In this document: piece after piece, positions 11,301-24,566 of the stretch | Position numbering within the stretch: position 1 is the stretch's first letter | Layout: every line of letters starts with the position of its first letter | Assembly (NCBI RefSeq): GCF_900105255.1 | Contig: NZ_LT629763.1 | Location: forward strand, 3,730,001 to 3,794,000 | Origin: Halopseudomonas sabulinigri | GTDB lineage: Bacteria; Pseudomonadota; Gammaproteobacteria; Pseudomonadales; Pseudomonadaceae | Direction: 5' to 3' | Length of the DNA stretch: 64,000 nucleotides | Made by a program: the position numbers and the translations under genes | The notes under the pieces: model-generated | Databases searched by the model: none | What the model saw: only the letters and a program-made list of their open reading frames with translations | Told to the model about the DNA's origin: nothing

Positions 11301-11855
11301 ATCCGCCGGTTCGCCCGTCAGCGTATTCTGGATCTCAAGCCCTCGCGGGAAAGCCAGACCATTGCCGGTCTGGTATTCGATCTGCGGGTGATGAAGAGCA
11401 AGCGCGGCGATAAGGTCGGCTTCGTCACGCTGGATGACCGCTCGGCGCGCATAGAAGTATCGCTGTTTGCCGAGGCCTACCAGAGCGCACAGGCGTTACT
11501 GCAAAAGGATGCTTTGCTGGTGGTAGAGGGCGAGGTCGCCCAGGATGACTTCTCTGGCGGGCTGCGCATGCGCGCCAAGCGGGTAATGAGTCTGGAAGAG
11601 GCGCGTACCAGTTTGCTCGACAGCGTGCGGGTGCGTCTGGATACCGCGCGCCATGGTGAGGCGGCGCTGAGCAAGATGGCAGGCCTGCTGCAGCAGTATC
11701 GTGGCGGTTGCGCGGTGACTGTCGAGCTGCAGCGTCCGGATGCCGCCGCGCTATTGCGCCTGGGCGAGCAGTGGAAGGTCGAGCCGGCGGATGATCTGGT
11801 GCAAAGCCTGCGTGACCAATTAGGCAAAGACAGCGTCTCTCTGCACTACAGATGA
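8331..11855 (+). CDS. dnaE: DNA polymerase III alpha subunit (replicative C-family polymerase)
   Basis: This is the catalytic subunit of the chromosomal replicase. The 1174-residue protein has an N-terminal PHP domain (FVHLRVHSEYSLVDGL). The palm domain carries the catalytic acidic motif PDFDVDFCMEG (about residues 398-408) and GPGRGSGAGSLVAYCL just before it. A helix-hairpin-helix and an OB fold (FVTLDDRSARIEVSLF) follow, then a tau-binding C-terminus. The 117-nt gap to rnhB has a TACAAT -10-like box at 8287-8292, so a separate promoter is possible. A second DnaE-type polymerase (DnaE2) lies 9.6 kb downstream; this one has the DnaE1 length and the N-terminus of the replicative form. Confidence 0.97.
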   Translation: MSFSFVHLRVHSEYSLVDGLVKVKPLIKSVAEAGMPAVAVTDQNNMCSLVKFYRTAMGAGVKPISGVDLWVLGGEDDSQLTRLTLLSMNQRGYRNLTELISRGYTEGQRNGLVTLQREWIAEASEGVIALSGAKEGEIGLALLSNSPQLADELLDYWMGVFPGRFYLELQRTSRVNDEEHLHAAVALGIRKGCPVVATNDVRFIRREDFEAHETRVCIGEGRVLGDPRRARQYSEEQYLKTPAEMAELFVDIPEALENSVEIAKRCNIDVQLGKHFLPDFPIPDGLTIEEFFKKVSFEGLEERLKVVLPPDTADYEAKRQVYVDRLNFELDIINQMGFPGYFLIVMDFIKWAKGNGVPVGPGRGSGAGSLVAYCLLITDLDPLAYDLLFERFLNPERVSMPDFDVDFCMEGRDRVIEYVADMYGRNAVSQIITFGTMAAKAVVRDVARVQGKSYGLADKLSKMIPFEVGMTLAKAFEQEEILRDFLAGDEEAQEIWDMALKLEGITRNVGKHAGGVVIAPTKLTDFSPLYCDEAGGGLVTQFDKDDVEAAGLVKFDFLGLRTLTIIKWAMETINREQAKQGLEPVNIDFIPLDDAPTYHMLQKAETTAVFQLESRGMKELIKKLKPDCLEDMIALVALFRPGPLQSGMVDDFINRKHGREEVSYPHPNYQYAGLEPVLKPTYGIILYQEQVMQIAQVMARYTLGEADMLRRAMGKKKPEEMAKQRGGFIDGCASNNIDADLAGNIFDLVEKFAGYGFNKSHSAAYGLVSYQTAWLKAHYPAPFMAAVLSADMHNTDKVVTLIEECRSMKLRIQPPNVNVSEYKFTVDEAGDVVYGLGAIKGVGEGPVETIVQTRAQGEPFVDLFDFCAKVDHKRINKRVMEALIRSGAVDTLGPFYDTDEAVYLKQVDRNRAALMAAMEEAMASAEQTAKSADSGHDDLFGDLLGPSTARDVYEPYRKAREWTFKERLRGEKDTLGLYLTGHPIDEYEREIRRFARQRILDLKPSRESQTIAGLVFDLRVMKSKRGDKVGFVTLDDRSARIEVSLFAEAYQSAQALLQKDALLVVEGEVAQDDFSGGLRMRAKRVMSLEEARTSLLDSVRVRLDTARHGEAALSKMAGLLQQYRGGCAVTVELQRPDAAALLRLGEQWKVEPADDLVQSLRDQLGKDSVSLHYR

Positions 11856-11946
11856 GAAGGGAGTGGGGGTGCTCGACGGGCGCCTGCCAATCCCGTAAGG
11901 TAAAAACAAAATTTGGATGCCCGAGCCGGGCGAAAGCGGATGATGG

Positions 11947-12909
11947 ATGCCTATGAGCAACAGCCAGAAATACCTGGAGTTTGAACAGCCAATCGCGGAT
12001 CTGCAGGCCAAGATCGAAGAATTGCGCCTGGTCGGTAGTGACAATTCGCTGAATATCACCGAAGAAATTACCAAGCTGCAGGACAAGAGCAAATCGCTGA
12101 CCGAAAGCATTTTCGGCAACCTGAGCAGCTGGCAGGTCGCGCAGATGGCGCGCCATCCGCAGCGGCCTTATACGCTGGATTACATCAAGGCCATCTTCAC
12201 CGACTTTGAAGAGCTGCACGGCGACCGCCACTTTGCCGATGATGCCGCCATTGTTGGCGGTATCGCCCGCTTGGATGGCCGCCCGGTGATGGTTATCGGT
12301 CACCAGAAGGGCCGTGACGTGAAAGAGAAGGTGCGCCGCAACTTCGGCATGCCCAAGCCCGAAGGTTATCGCAAGGCGTGTCGCCTGATGGAAATGGCCG
12401 AGCGCTTCAAGATGCCGATCGTTACCTTTATTGACACCCCCGGTGCCTACCCCGGTATCGACGCCGAAGAGCGCGGTCAAAGCGAAGCCATCGCCTGGAA
12501 TCTGCAGGTCATGGCGCGACTGAAAACGCCGATTATCGCCACCGTTATCGGCGAAGGCGGTTCTGGCGGGGCGCTGGCCATTGGCGTGTGTGATCATCTG
12601 ATGATGCTGCAGTACTCCACCTACGCAGTGATCTCGCCCGAGGGCTGCGCGTCGATTCTGTGGAAGAGCGCCGAACGCGCCTCCGATGCGGCTGAAGCCA
12701 TGGGTATCACCGCCGCACGCCTGAAGGAACTGGGGCTGGTCGATAGCCTGATTCCTGAGCCATTGGGCGGTGCCCAGCGTGCCCCACAGGAAACCGCAGA
12801 GCGCATCAAGGCGCAGTTGCTGACTCAGCTGGATAAGCTGCAAGCGCTGTCCGAAGAAGAGCTGCTGGAAAGCCGCTACGAGCGTTTGATGGCTTTCGGT
12901 ATCAAATAA
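11947..12909 (+). CDS. accA: Acetyl-CoA carboxylase carboxyltransferase subunit alpha
   Basis: AccA and AccD form the carboxyltransferase that makes malonyl-CoA, the committed step of fatty-acid synthesis. The 320-residue protein matches the family: [18 protein letters not shown] at the N-terminus, the [17 protein letters not shown] motif, and the [37 protein letters not shown] crotonase-fold core. The start is ambiguous. ATG 11947 has an AGCGG box at good spacing, whereas ATG 11953 (MSNSQ) better matches the length of relatives. It lies between dnaE and tilS. Confidence 0.95.
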   Translation: MPMSNSQKYLEFEQPIADLQAKIEELRLVGSDNSLNITEEITKLQDKSKSLTESIFGNLSSWQVAQMARHPQRPYTLDYIKAIFTDFEELHGDRHFADDAAIVGGIARLDGRPVMVIGHQKGRDVKEKVRRNFGMPKPEGYRKACRLMEMAERFKMPIVTFIDTPGAYPGIDAEERGQSEAIAWNLQVMARLKTPIIATVIGEGGSGGALAIGVCDHLMMLQYSTYAVISPEGCASILWKSAERASDAAEAMGITAARLKELGLVDSLIPEPLGGAQRAPQETAERIKAQLLTQLDKLQALSEEELLESRYERLMAFGIK

Positions 12910-12910
12910 T

Positions 12911-14227
12911 ATGCTGACCCTGCAGGGGCTGCGGCAGCAGCTCGGCCCCTGCATGGGTGCTCACGCCTGGGTACTGGGTCTGTCCGGCGGGCTCGACTCC
13001 ATGGCTCTGCTGGACGCGCTCACGCAATTGCGCCAGCAGCAATCAATCCCCCCTTTAAGTGCCATCCATGTACATCACGGTCTTAGCGCCGAAGCTGATG
13101 CGTGGGCGCAGTTCTGTGCAGATCAATGCGCTGCCCGTGGGGTGCCCTTGAGTGTCGCTCGTGTGCAGCTGCCTGCCGGGGCGAGTGTCGAAGAAGCTGC
13201 GCGTCAGGCGCGCTATGCGGCGTTTGCTGCGGCGCTGCCCCCACAGGCGGTGCTGCTGCTGGCGCACCACGCCGACGATCAACTGGAAACCCTGCTGTTC
13301 CGCATGCTGCGCGGCACTGGCTTGCGCGGCTTGGCGGGCATACCGCAGCAGCGGCAGTTGGCCGAGGGCTGGTTGTTTCGGCCTATGTTGTCCTGGTCAC
13401 GGGCGCAGTTGCGGCAGTGGGCGCAGACACAAGGCCTGCGCTGGATTGACGATCCGGCGAACCAGGACGCCCGGTTTGCGCGCACGGCATTGCGCCACCA
13501 GCTGTTGCCCATGCTCCGGCAGCACTGGCCGGCAGCCGATCAGAGTCTGCTGCGCTTGGCGGCTCACGCCAGCGAGGCCAACGAGCTGCTGGATGAGCGC
13601 GCAGAGCAGGATCTGGCGACCGTAGCAACGCCGTTGACCGACGCCTGGTTGGCGGGTTGGCCAAGCCTGGATGTCGACGCCTTGCTTGGCCTGTCGCCGG
13701 CCCGGCAGCGCAATCTGCTGCGCTATTGGCTGGCGGCCCAGGGTGCGTTGCTGCCGGTTACGCGCCGGCTGGATGCCTGGTTGAGTCAGCTGGCTGCGGC
13801 CGAAGATGGGCAGCCGCAGCTCGACCTGGATGATTACCGTCTTTACCGTTCGTCGGGTCGCATCTGGTTTATACCGGGGGCCTGGCCGTCAAGCGGCACC
13901 CCTGAATCCTTGTCCGGTCATAGCGTGCAGTGGTTGCTGGCCGGCAACGGTTGCCTGCGCCTGAGCGCCTTGCCAGCCGGGGAGGGCGCATGGCGTATAG
14001 CCTATCGCCTTGGCGGTGAGCAGATTCGTCTACCGGGGCGCGGTACCCAGTCGGTAAAACACTTGCTGCAACAGGCGCAAATACCCGCTTGGCTGCGCCC
14101 TTGTGTGCCCTTGCTATACTGCGGCAACGAGCTGGTGTCGGTGGCCGGTCGCTGGAACGCCGAAGTGGCTTTGATGGATGCTGTGCAAAGCGGTTTTACG
14201 GTCAGTTGGGAGCCTGTTTCGGATTGA
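12911..14227 (+). CDS. tilS: tRNA(Ile)-lysidine synthetase TilS
   Basis: TilS converts C34 of the minor tRNA-Ile(CAU) to lysidine, changing its identity from Met to Ile; the gene is essential. The 438-residue protein has the PP-loop ATP-pyrophosphatase motif LGLSGGLDSMALL near the N-terminus, the HHGLSAEADAWA and LLAHHADDQLETLLFRMLRGTGLRGLAG segments, and a C-terminal TilS domain (LGGEQIRLPGRGTQSVKHLLQQAQIPAWLR). It starts directly after the accA stop, an arrangement known from Pseudomonas and Enterobacteria. Confidence 0.95.
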   Translation: MLTLQGLRQQLGPCMGAHAWVLGLSGGLDSMALLDALTQLRQQQSIPPLSAIHVHHGLSAEADAWAQFCADQCAARGVPLSVARVQLPAGASVEEAARQARYAAFAAALPPQAVLLLAHHADDQLETLLFRMLRGTGLRGLAGIPQQRQLAEGWLFRPMLSWSRAQLRQWAQTQGLRWIDDPANQDARFARTALRHQLLPMLRQHWPAADQSLLRLAAHASEANELLDERAEQDLATVATPLTDAWLAGWPSLDVDALLGLSPARQRNLLRYWLAAQGALLPVTRRLDAWLSQLAAAEDGQPQLDLDDYRLYRSSGRIWFIPGAWPSSGTPESLSGHSVQWLLAGNGCLRLSALPAGEGAWRIAYRLGGEQIRLPGRGTQSVKHLLQQAQIPAWLRPCVPLLYCGNELVSVAGRWNAEVALMDAVQSGFTVSWEPVSD

Positions 14228-14254
14228 GCAAGTCGGGGCTGTCTGGTATCCTGA

Positions 14255-16849
<2,595 letters not shown>

Positions 16850-16888
16850 TCTGCGCCTTTATCCGATTACCCCATTACATGGAGCTAG

Positions 16889-18187
<1,299 letters not shown>

Positions 18188-18204
18188 TCTCGGGCCGGAG
18201 CGGC

Positions 18205-18251
18205 ATCAGGGCGTTGTGGTGAGCCGCTAGCTGGCGGTCCAACAACCTGAT
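18205..18251 (+). other. Imperfect long inverted repeat between eno and ftsB
   Basis: ATCAGGGCGTTGTGG (18205-18219) is nearly complementary to CCAACAACCTGAT (18239-18251), with an inner CCGC/GCGG stem (18224-18227 and 18234-18237). RNA from this gap could fold into a long hairpin just upstream of the ftsB ribosome-binding site. No T-run follows, so it is not a standard terminator. It may stabilise the eno mRNA end or limit read-through into ftsB. Confidence 0.4.
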
Positions 18252-18286
18252 AGCCTTCCGGCTTGCCCTGCAGGAGTGTCGATATT

Positions 18287-18559
18287 GTGAAATGGCTGTG
18301 GCTGAGTGTGATCCTGTTGCTGGCTGGCCTGCAATATCGCCTGTGGGTGGGTGAAGGCAGTCTGGCGCATGTGGCCCAGCTCAAGCAGCAGATTGCCAGC
18401 CAGGAGCGCGAGAACGAGCAGCTGCTGGAACGTAATCGGGTGCTGGCAGCTGAAGTGATCGAGCTCAAGCAAGGCGTCGAAACGGTAGAAGAGCGTGCCC
18501 GGCATGAGCTGGGCATGGTCAAACAGGGCGAAACCCTGTTTCAGCTGAGCGGCGAATAA
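18287..18559 (+). CDS. ftsB: Cell division protein FtsB
   Basis: FtsB is a small bitopic septal protein that forms the FtsQLB complex and helps activate septal peptidoglycan synthesis. The start chosen is GTG 18287 (VKWLWLSVILLLAGLQYRLWVG), which follows an AGGAG box by 10 nt and gives the normal 90-residue length; a TTG start at 18263 would cover that box. One transmembrane helix (residues 3-20) is followed by a coiled coil (LKQQIASQERENEQLLERNRVLAAEVIELK) and the conserved VEERARHELGMVKQGETLFQL segment. ispD follows 8 nt later, a conserved pair. Confidence 0.93.
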   Translation: MKWLWLSVILLLAGLQYRLWVGEGSLAHVAQLKQQIASQERENEQLLERNRVLAAEVIELKQGVETVEERARHELGMVKQGETLFQLSGE

Positions 18560-18567
18560 GTGCCGTG

Positions 18568-19254
18568 ATGCTTCCTTTCTGGGTGGTGGTGCCGGCGGCC
18601 GGTGTAGGCGCGCGCATGCAGGCAGATCGTCCCAAGCAATATCTTCTCTGGGGTGAACGCACCCTGATCGAACATACCCTTGACTGTTTTCTCGACCAGC
18701 CCGGCTTGCGCGGCCTGGTGGTATCGCTGTCAGCAACGGATGATTGGTGGCCGGCGCTGGCCTGTGCGAACGATAGTCGTATCACCCGTGCAGGTGGTGG
18801 CCGTGAGCGTGCGGACTCGGTGCTCAATGGTCTAGCAGCGCTGCGCGAACTGGGTGCAGCAGACGGTGACTGGGTGCTGGTGCATGATGCGGCTCGCCCC
18901 AACCTGGCAGAGACTGATCTGCAGCGCCTGTTACACACGTTGGCAGATGATCCGGTCGGTGGGCTGTTGGCCGTGCCGGTACGCGATACCCTCAAGCAGG
19001 TTGGCAGCGATGGTCGGGTAACGGCCACGCCGGATCGCGCGCTTTTCTGGCAGGCTTATACACCGCAGATGTTTCGTCTTGGCGCGTTGCAGCAGGCTTT
19101 AACCGGCGCCCTTGCGGCCGGAGCCACCATTACCGATGAAGCCTCTGCCATGGAGTGGGCCGGCCAGGCGCCGCTGCTGGTGGAAGGGCGTGCGGACAAT
19201 ATCAAGGTGACTCGCCCCGAGGACCTTGAATGGCTGGCACACCGCCCGGCCTGA
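18568..19254 (+). CDS. ispD: 2-C-methyl-D-erythritol 4-phosphate cytidylyltransferase
   Basis: IspD activates MEP with CTP in the non-mevalonate isoprenoid pathway. The 228-residue protein has the CTP-binding motif VVPAAGVGARMQADRPKQYL, a central VLVHDAARPNL motif, VPVRDTLKQV, and TDEASAMEWAGQAPLLVEG near the C-terminus. GTG 18565 directly before the ATG is an alternative start. In most Pseudomonas the next gene is ispF; here no ispF follows, and the imu operon begins instead. Confidence 0.95.
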   Translation: MLPFWVVVPAAGVGARMQADRPKQYLLWGERTLIEHTLDCFLDQPGLRGLVVSLSATDDWWPALACANDSRITRAGGGRERADSVLNGLAALRELGAADGDWVLVHDAARPNLAETDLQRLLHTLADDPVGGLLAVPVRDTLKQVGSDGRVTATPDRALFWQAYTPQMFRLGALQQALTGALAAGATITDEASAMEWAGQAPLLVEGRADNIKVTRPEDLEWLAHRPA

Positions 19255-19336
19255 CCTGTACTTACCGAACCTTCTGTCTCTTTACCGCGTGCAGCGTATG
19301 GCAGCACGCCCATTCGTCGTGCCTGTCGTTTAGCGA

Positions 19337-19380
19337 TTGACCCGCCGTAAGGGAGTAAAATATGCTGTATGTATATACAG
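19337..19380 (+). promoter_or_regulatory. LexA-controlled promoter of the imuA-imuB-dnaE2 operon
   Basis: A near-perfect SOS box CTGTATGTATATACAG (19365-19380) matches the CTGT-N8-ACAG consensus and is palindromic except for one central pair. It overlaps the -10 element of a sigma-70-type promoter, TTGACC (19337-19342), 18 nt, TATGCT (19361-19366). LexA binding here should block polymerase, so imuA and downstream genes are predicted to be induced by DNA damage. Confidence 0.92.
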
Positions 19381-19412
19381 TTTATTGTTATTTCCTGTCA
19401 GGAGGGTGAGCG

Positions 19413-20024
19413 ATGGGTTCGGTGGTTGCGCTCGATAGTCTGCTGCAGCAGCGGCGCGTTTGGCGTGGCCGGCAGGAAGTGCCGCCGGCCAAGCTGCAGC
19501 CTACGGGCCATGCGGTACTGGACGCCGCGCTGCCCAGCGGTGGCTGGCAGGCCGCTGCGCTCAACGAAATCCTGTTGCCCGCTGCGGGCAGCGGTGAGCT
19601 GCAACTGCTGTGGCCTACGCTGACCCGTCTGACTGCCGAGGATGAGCGGGTGGTGCTGGTCGCGCCGCCGGCGATACCCTTTGCACCTGCCTGGGCGCAG
19701 GCACGGGTGGCCTTGCCACGGTTATCGATCATCCAGGCCAGCGGCAGCGATGCACTTTGGGCGGCTGAACAGTGCTTGCGGTCCGGTAGCTGTGGTGCTG
19801 TGCTCTGCTGGCCAGAGCGCACCGATGATCGCGCTCTGCGCCGGCTACAGGTGGCGGCTGAAACGGGAGATACGCTGGCTTTTGTCCTGCGCCCGCAACG
19901 CGAGGCGATAAACGCCTCGCCCGCCGCGTTGCGGCTGTTGCTGGAACTGCGCCCCAATCAATTGCGGGTGCTGAAATGCCGTGGCGGGCTGGCGCCCAGT
20001 CACGCGCTCGCGCTGGGGCACTGA
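19413..20024 (+). CDS. imuA: Mutasome accessory protein ImuA (SulA/RecA-like)
   Basis: ImuA is a short RecA-like protein required with ImuB and DnaE2 for SOS-induced mutagenic translesion synthesis. At 203 residues it has the family N-terminus (LDSLLQQRRVWRGRQ, LQPTGHAVLDAALPSGGWQAAALNEIL) and the RecA-like segment RVVLVAPPAIPFAPAW. The C-terminus is LRVLKCRGGL. A strong GGAGGGTGAGCG leader precedes the ATG. It is the first gene behind the LexA box, and imuB begins 7 nt after its stop. Older annotations sometimes call it a cell-division inhibitor (SulA-like), but the context decides for ImuA. Confidence 0.92.
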   Translation: MGSVVALDSLLQQRRVWRGRQEVPPAKLQPTGHAVLDAALPSGGWQAAALNEILLPAAGSGELQLLWPTLTRLTAEDERVVLVAPPAIPFAPAWAQARVALPRLSIIQASGSDALWAAEQCLRSGSCGAVLCWPERTDDRALRRLQVAAETGDTLAFVLRPQREAINASPAALRLLLELRPNQLRVLKCRGGLAPSHALALGH

Positions 20025-20030
20025 GCGCTC

Positions 20031-21440
20031 ATGCGTTGGGCCTGTATTCTGTTGCCGCAGTTGGCACTGGACGCGGTATTGCGCACGCGCGAAGACCCGT
20101 TGCAACCCTTGGTATTGGTGCAGGGTCCGGTGCAGCGCCGGCTGGTGCAGGCGGTCAATCCGGCGGCCCGTGAGCTGGGTATCCGTCGCGGGCAAACGCT
20201 GACCGCCGCACGCGCACTGAGTGACGACTTTGTCTGCGTTGAGCACGACCCCGAGCACGTTCAGTACTGGCAGACTTTTCTGGCTGCCTGGGCTTACCGG
20301 TTCAGCTCCCATGTGAGCCTTGATTATCCTCGTGCCTTGTTGGTGGAGGTACAGAGCAGTCTGGGGTTGTTCGGCCCCTGGCCGCGTTTTGAGCAGCGTC
20401 TGCGCCGAGAGCTAGCGGAGCTGGGCTTTTCTCACCGTATTGCCGTGGCGCCCAATGCGCTGGCTGCACGGGTGCTGGTGAATGTGGCTGACGGCTTGGC
20501 GGTTGATGAGCTGCAGTTGCCGGATTACCTGCGTGAGCTGCCGGTGAGCCGCAGTGGTTTTGCGCCCGAAGCCGCCGATGAGCTGTCGCGTATGGGATTG
20601 CGCAAGCTGCATCAGGTATTGGCGTTGCCACGTGCCAGTCTGGCACGACGTTTTCCGCGCAGCCTGCTGGATCACCTTGATACCCTGCAGGGCTTGCACC
20701 CCCTGGCGCTTGGCGCCTACCAGCCGCCCGATGATTTCGCCGGGCGGGTGGAGTTCAATTTTGAGGTGGAATCCATTGCCTCCCTGCTGTTCCCGCTACG
20801 CCGGCTGACCGGAGATCTGGCGGTATTTCTGGCCGGGCGGGACTGTGGCGTACAGCGCTTCGTACTGCTGCTGGAGCATCGTGAGGGTGAGCCGACTCAG
20901 GTGCCGGTGGGATTGCTGAGCGCCGATCGGGAGCCGGGCATGTTGTTTGAACTGGCCCGAGGCAGGCTGGAAGCGGTGCAGCTGCGTGCGCCGGTCCAGG
21001 CGTTTGCGGTGCGGGCCCAGGAGTTGCCGCGCTTCGTGCCGGCGGCGGGCGAGTTGTTTGTTGAGCGTCCGCAGCAGTCGCTGGCTTGGGAGCAGTTGCG
21101 CGAAAGGCTGCGCGCGCGGCTGGGCGATGATGCGGTGCAAGGCCTTGCACTGTGTGCCGATCACCGCCCAGAGCAGGCCTGGAGTGCGCAGCCGCAGGCC
21201 GGCGCAGCGCAACTAGACGAGCCGCCGCGTCCCGGCTGGCTGCTGGCTGAACCACAACCGCTGGACGATCTGTTCCCGCGCATTCTCTGTGGCCCGGAGC
21301 GGATCGAGTCCGGTTGGTGGGATGGCGGCGATGTGCGCCGCGATTACTACCTGGTCGAAACCCGCGATGGGCGCCGCGCCTGGGCTTTTCATGCTGCCGG
21401 TGGCGCGGGGCCCATGTGGGTTCACGGTTGGTTTGCATGA
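20031..21440 (+). CDS. imuB: Y-family polymerase-like protein ImuB (catalytically degenerate)
   Basis: ImuB is the mutasome scaffold linking DnaE2, ImuA and the beta clamp. It has the Y-family fold, but the acidic residues needed for polymerisation are not conserved. Where DinB in this window has HVDCDCFYAAIE, ImuB has [12 protein letters not shown]. Where DinB has SLDEAYLDV, ImuB has [12 protein letters not shown]. The 469-residue protein has the expected LGLFG segment, a helix-hairpin-helix region near [17 protein letters not shown], and a C-terminal extension ([24 protein letters not shown]). Its TGA overlaps the dnaE2 ATG (ATGA), so the two are translationally coupled. Confidence 0.93.
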   Translation: MRWACILLPQLALDAVLRTREDPLQPLVLVQGPVQRRLVQAVNPAARELGIRRGQTLTAARALSDDFVCVEHDPEHVQYWQTFLAAWAYRFSSHVSLDYPRALLVEVQSSLGLFGPWPRFEQRLRRELAELGFSHRIAVAPNALAARVLVNVADGLAVDELQLPDYLRELPVSRSGFAPEAADELSRMGLRKLHQVLALPRASLARRFPRSLLDHLDTLQGLHPLALGAYQPPDDFAGRVEFNFEVESIASLLFPLRRLTGDLAVFLAGRDCGVQRFVLLLEHREGEPTQVPVGLLSADREPGMLFELARGRLEAVQLRAPVQAFAVRAQELPRFVPAAGELFVERPQQSLAWEQLRERLRARLGDDAVQGLALCADHRPEQAWSAQPQAGAAQLDEPPRPGWLLAEPQPLDDLFPRILCGPERIESGWWDGGDVRRDYYLVETRDGRRAWAFHAAGGAGPMWVHGWFA

Positions 21441-24400
21441 GTCTTGGTTATGCCGAACTGCATTGCCTGTCGAACTTCAGCTTCCAGCGTGGTGCCTCCA
21501 GCGCGCAGGAGCTGTTCGAGCGGGCTCAACTGCATGGTTATCACGCGCTGGCGATCACTGACGAGGGCACCTTGGCGGGTATCGTCCGTGCCTGGCAGGC
21601 GGCGCAGGCTACCGGCCTCAAGCTGATTGTCGGCAGTGAAGTACAGATCGACAACGGCGATCTGGTGGACTCGGCTATCGGTAACCCGAGACTGGTCTTG
21701 CTGGTAGAGAACTTGAACGGCTATCAGAACCTGTGTCGCCTTTTGACGCTGGCGCGGCGCCGCGCAGAGAAGGGCTGTTACCAACTGCTGGCCGAGGACC
21801 TGGACGCTGGGCTGGCTGGCCTGTTGGCGCTCTGGCTGCCCGATGCCTCGGCGAGCGAGGCGCAGGGCCGCTGGCTGGTTGAACGCTTTGCCGGTGTGTT
21901 GTGGCTGGCGGTCGAGCTGCACCGTGGGCCGGATGATGCGCAGCGGCTAGATCAGTTGCAGGGGCTGGCCGCGCGTTTGGGGCTGCCCTGCGTGGCCAGC
22001 GGCGACGTGCACATGCATGCGCGCGGCCGCCGTGCGCTGCAGGACACCCTCACCGCGATTCGTCACCACTGTACCGTGATGCAGGCCGGCTACCGCTTGC
22101 ACGCCAACGGTGAGCGCCACCTGCGCAGCCTGTCGGTACTGCAGGCGATTTACCCGCCCGCGCTGTTGGCGGAAACCCGGCGTATCGCCGACCGCTGCCA
22201 GTTTGATCTTGGCCAGCTGCGTTATCAGTATCCACATGAAGTGGTGCCAGCGGGGCACACGCCGGCCAGCTGGCTGCGTGAGCTGACTCTGCGTGGCCTG
22301 CGCTGGCGCTGGCCGCAAGGCGTGGCAGACAAGGTCGCAGAGCAGATTGAGCGTGAGCTGCAGCTGATCGCCGAAAAGGCTTACGACAGTTATTTTCTTA
22401 CCGTGCACGACATCGTCGATTACGCGCGCCGGCAAAATATTCTCTGCCAGGGACGAGGCTCGGCGGCCAACTCGGCGGTGTGTTACGCCCTGGGTATTAC
22501 CGAAATCGACCCGTCACACAGCAACCTGCTGTTTGAGCGCTTCATTTCGCGTGAACGTGACGAGCCGCCGGATATTGATGTGGACTTTGAACACGAACGC
22601 CGCGAAGAGGTGATCCAGTATGTGTTTCGCCGCTATGGGCGTGAACGGGCCGCCCTCACTGCCGTAGCCAACACCTACCATGCTGCCGGCGCTGTGCGTG
22701 ATGTTGCCCGGGCGCTGGGATTGCCGGCAGACCAGATTGACCAGCTGGCACGCTGTTGTGGCCGCTGGAGCAACCGCATACCGGATGCCGAGCGCCTCGC
22801 GGAGGCTGGCTTTGCTGCCGACAACCAGGCGTTGCATCGCATATTGACGCTGGCTGGTGAGTTGATCGGCTTTCCCCGCCATCTGTCGCAGCATCCGGGC
22901 GGTTTTGTCATCTCCGAGGCGCCGCTGCACACGCTGGTGCCGGTCGAGAACGCCAGCATGGCCGAGCGCACGGTCATTCAGTGGGACAAGGACGATCTGG
23001 ATGCGGTAGGGCTGCTCAAGGTGGATATTCTGGCCCTGGGCATGCTCAGTGCGCTGCGCCGCTGCTTTGATCTGCTGCGCCACTATCGCAACCTGGATCT
23101 GACACTGGCGAGCATTCCGGCAGAGGATAAACCGACATACGAGATGATCAGCCGCGCCGATACCGTCGGCGTATTCCAGATTGAATCGCGCGCGCAGATG
23201 GCTATGCTGCCGCGCTTGCAGCCGCGGACCTTCTACGATTTGGTGATCGAGGTTTCCATTGTGCGGCCAGGGCCCATCCAGGGCGACATGGTGCACCCTT
23301 ACCTGCGCAGGCGTAACGGTGAGGAGGCGGTGGTCTACCCGTCGGAGGAGCTGAAAAAGGTCTTTGAGCGCACCCTGGGGGTGCCGTTGTTTCAGGAGCA
23401 GGTCATGGAACTGGCGATTGTCGCCGCCGGTTACAGCCCCGGTGAGGCTGATCAGTTGCGCCGCTCAATGGCGGCCTGGAAGCGCAGCGGCGGTCTGGAG
23501 CCGCATCGCCAGCGGCTGACGGCAGGCATGCTTGAGCGCGGTTACAGCGCGGAGTTTGCGGCGCGGATTTTTGAGCAGATCAAAGGCTTTGGCAGTTACG
23601 GCTTCCCCGAGTCGCATGCGGCCAGTTTTGCCCTGCTGACCTACGCCAGTTGCTGGCTGAAATGTCATGAGCCGGCAGCATTTACCTGCGCGCTGATCAA
23701 CAGTTGGCCAATGGGTTTTTACAGTCCGGATCAGCTGCTGCAGGACGCCCGACGGCACGGCATTGAGACACGGCCGGTGGACGTGTGCTGCAGCGACTGG
23801 GATTGCACACTGGAGCCCATTGCGGACGGGCAGCCCGCAATTCGCCTGGGGCTGCGGCAGGTGAAAGGCTTTAGTGAGGCAGATGCACAGCGGCTGGTAG
23901 CGGCGCGGGAACAGCAGCCGTTTGCCGATGTGGCCGATCTGCTGCAGCGCAGCGCACTGGCCAGCCGTGCCCGCGCGCAGCTGGCGGATGCCGGTGCCCT
24001 GCGTGCTCTGGCGGGTGGACGCTTTCGGGCACGCTGGGCGGTAGCAGGCGTTGAGCCGCAGCTGGCGCTGTTTGCCGGTGCAGCGGCGTCAGCTGAGGCG
24101 CCGGCCCTGATTCCCACGCCCAGTGTCGCCGAGGACTTGCAGGCCGATTACGCCAGTCTAGGCACCACCCTGGGGCCGCACCCGCTGTGCCTGCTGCGTG
24201 CCGAGCTCAGCCGCCGGGGCTGTCGCAGTTCACGCGATCTGCTGCAGCTGCCGCCGGACCGGCCGGTCAAGGTGGCGGGGTTGGTGGTGGGGCGGCAACG
24301 GCCAGGTACGGCAACCGGGGTAACCTTTGTCACCCTGGAGGACGAGTTCGGCATGATCAACGTGATCGTCTGGCGCGACCTGGCCGAGCAGCAACGCCAG

Positions 24401-24541
24401 GTACTGGTCGGCTCACAGCTGTTGATGGTGCAGGGACAGTTCGAGGCGCGGGACGGGGTGCGTCATGTGATTGCTCGGCGCTTGCATGACCTTGATGAAC
24501 TGCTTTCGGGTATTCGGGTGCGCAGCCGTGACTTTCATTAA
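21437..24541 (+). CDS. dnaE2: Error-prone DNA polymerase DnaE2 (ImuC)
   Basis: DnaE2 is the C-family translesion polymerase of the SOS mutasome. The ATG at 21437 overlaps the imuB stop and gives 1034 residues, the usual DnaE2 size and about 140 shorter than the replicative DnaE. It contains an N-terminal PHP domain ([17 protein letters not shown]), [17 protein letters not shown], the catalytic [16 protein letters not shown] motif, and a late OB fold ([18 protein letters not shown]). It lacks the extended tau-binding C-terminus of DnaE. As the third gene of a LexA-controlled operon it is expected to be damage-inducible. Confidence 0.95.
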   Translation: MSLGYAELHCLSNFSFQRGASSAQELFERAQLHGYHALAITDEGTLAGIVRAWQAAQATGLKLIVGSEVQIDNGDLVDSAIGNPRLVLLVENLNGYQNLCRLLTLARRRAEKGCYQLLAEDLDAGLAGLLALWLPDASASEAQGRWLVERFAGVLWLAVELHRGPDDAQRLDQLQGLAARLGLPCVASGDVHMHARGRRALQDTLTAIRHHCTVMQAGYRLHANGERHLRSLSVLQAIYPPALLAETRRIADRCQFDLGQLRYQYPHEVVPAGHTPASWLRELTLRGLRWRWPQGVADKVAEQIERELQLIAEKAYDSYFLTVHDIVDYARRQNILCQGRGSAANSAVCYALGITEIDPSHSNLLFERFISRERDEPPDIDVDFEHERREEVIQYVFRRYGRERAALTAVANTYHAAGAVRDVARALGLPADQIDQLARCCGRWSNRIPDAERLAEAGFAADNQALHRILTLAGELIGFPRHLSQHPGGFVISEAPLHTLVPVENASMAERTVIQWDKDDLDAVGLLKVDILALGMLSALRRCFDLLRHYRNLDLTLASIPAEDKPTYEMISRADTVGVFQIESRAQMAMLPRLQPRTFYDLVIEVSIVRPGPIQGDMVHPYLRRRNGEEAVVYPSEELKKVFERTLGVPLFQEQVMELAIVAAGYSPGEADQLRRSMAAWKRSGGLEPHRQRLTAGMLERGYSAEFAARIFEQIKGFGSYGFPESHAASFALLTYASCWLKCHEPAAFTCALINSWPMGFYSPDQLLQDARRHGIETRPVDVCCSDWDCTLEPIADGQPAIRLGLRQVKGFSEADAQRLVAAREQQPFADVADLLQRSALASRARAQLADAGALRALAGGRFRARWAVAGVEPQLALFAGAAASAEAPALIPTPSVAEDLQADYASLGTTLGPHPLCLLRAELSRRGCRSSRDLLQLPPDRPVKVAGLVVGRQRPGTATGVTFVTLEDEFGMINVIVWRDLAEQQRQVLVGSQLLMVQGQFEARDGVRHVIARRLHDLDELLSGIRVRSRDFH

Positions 24542-24566
24542 ACGGCTGCGACCGAGAGGGACTGCC

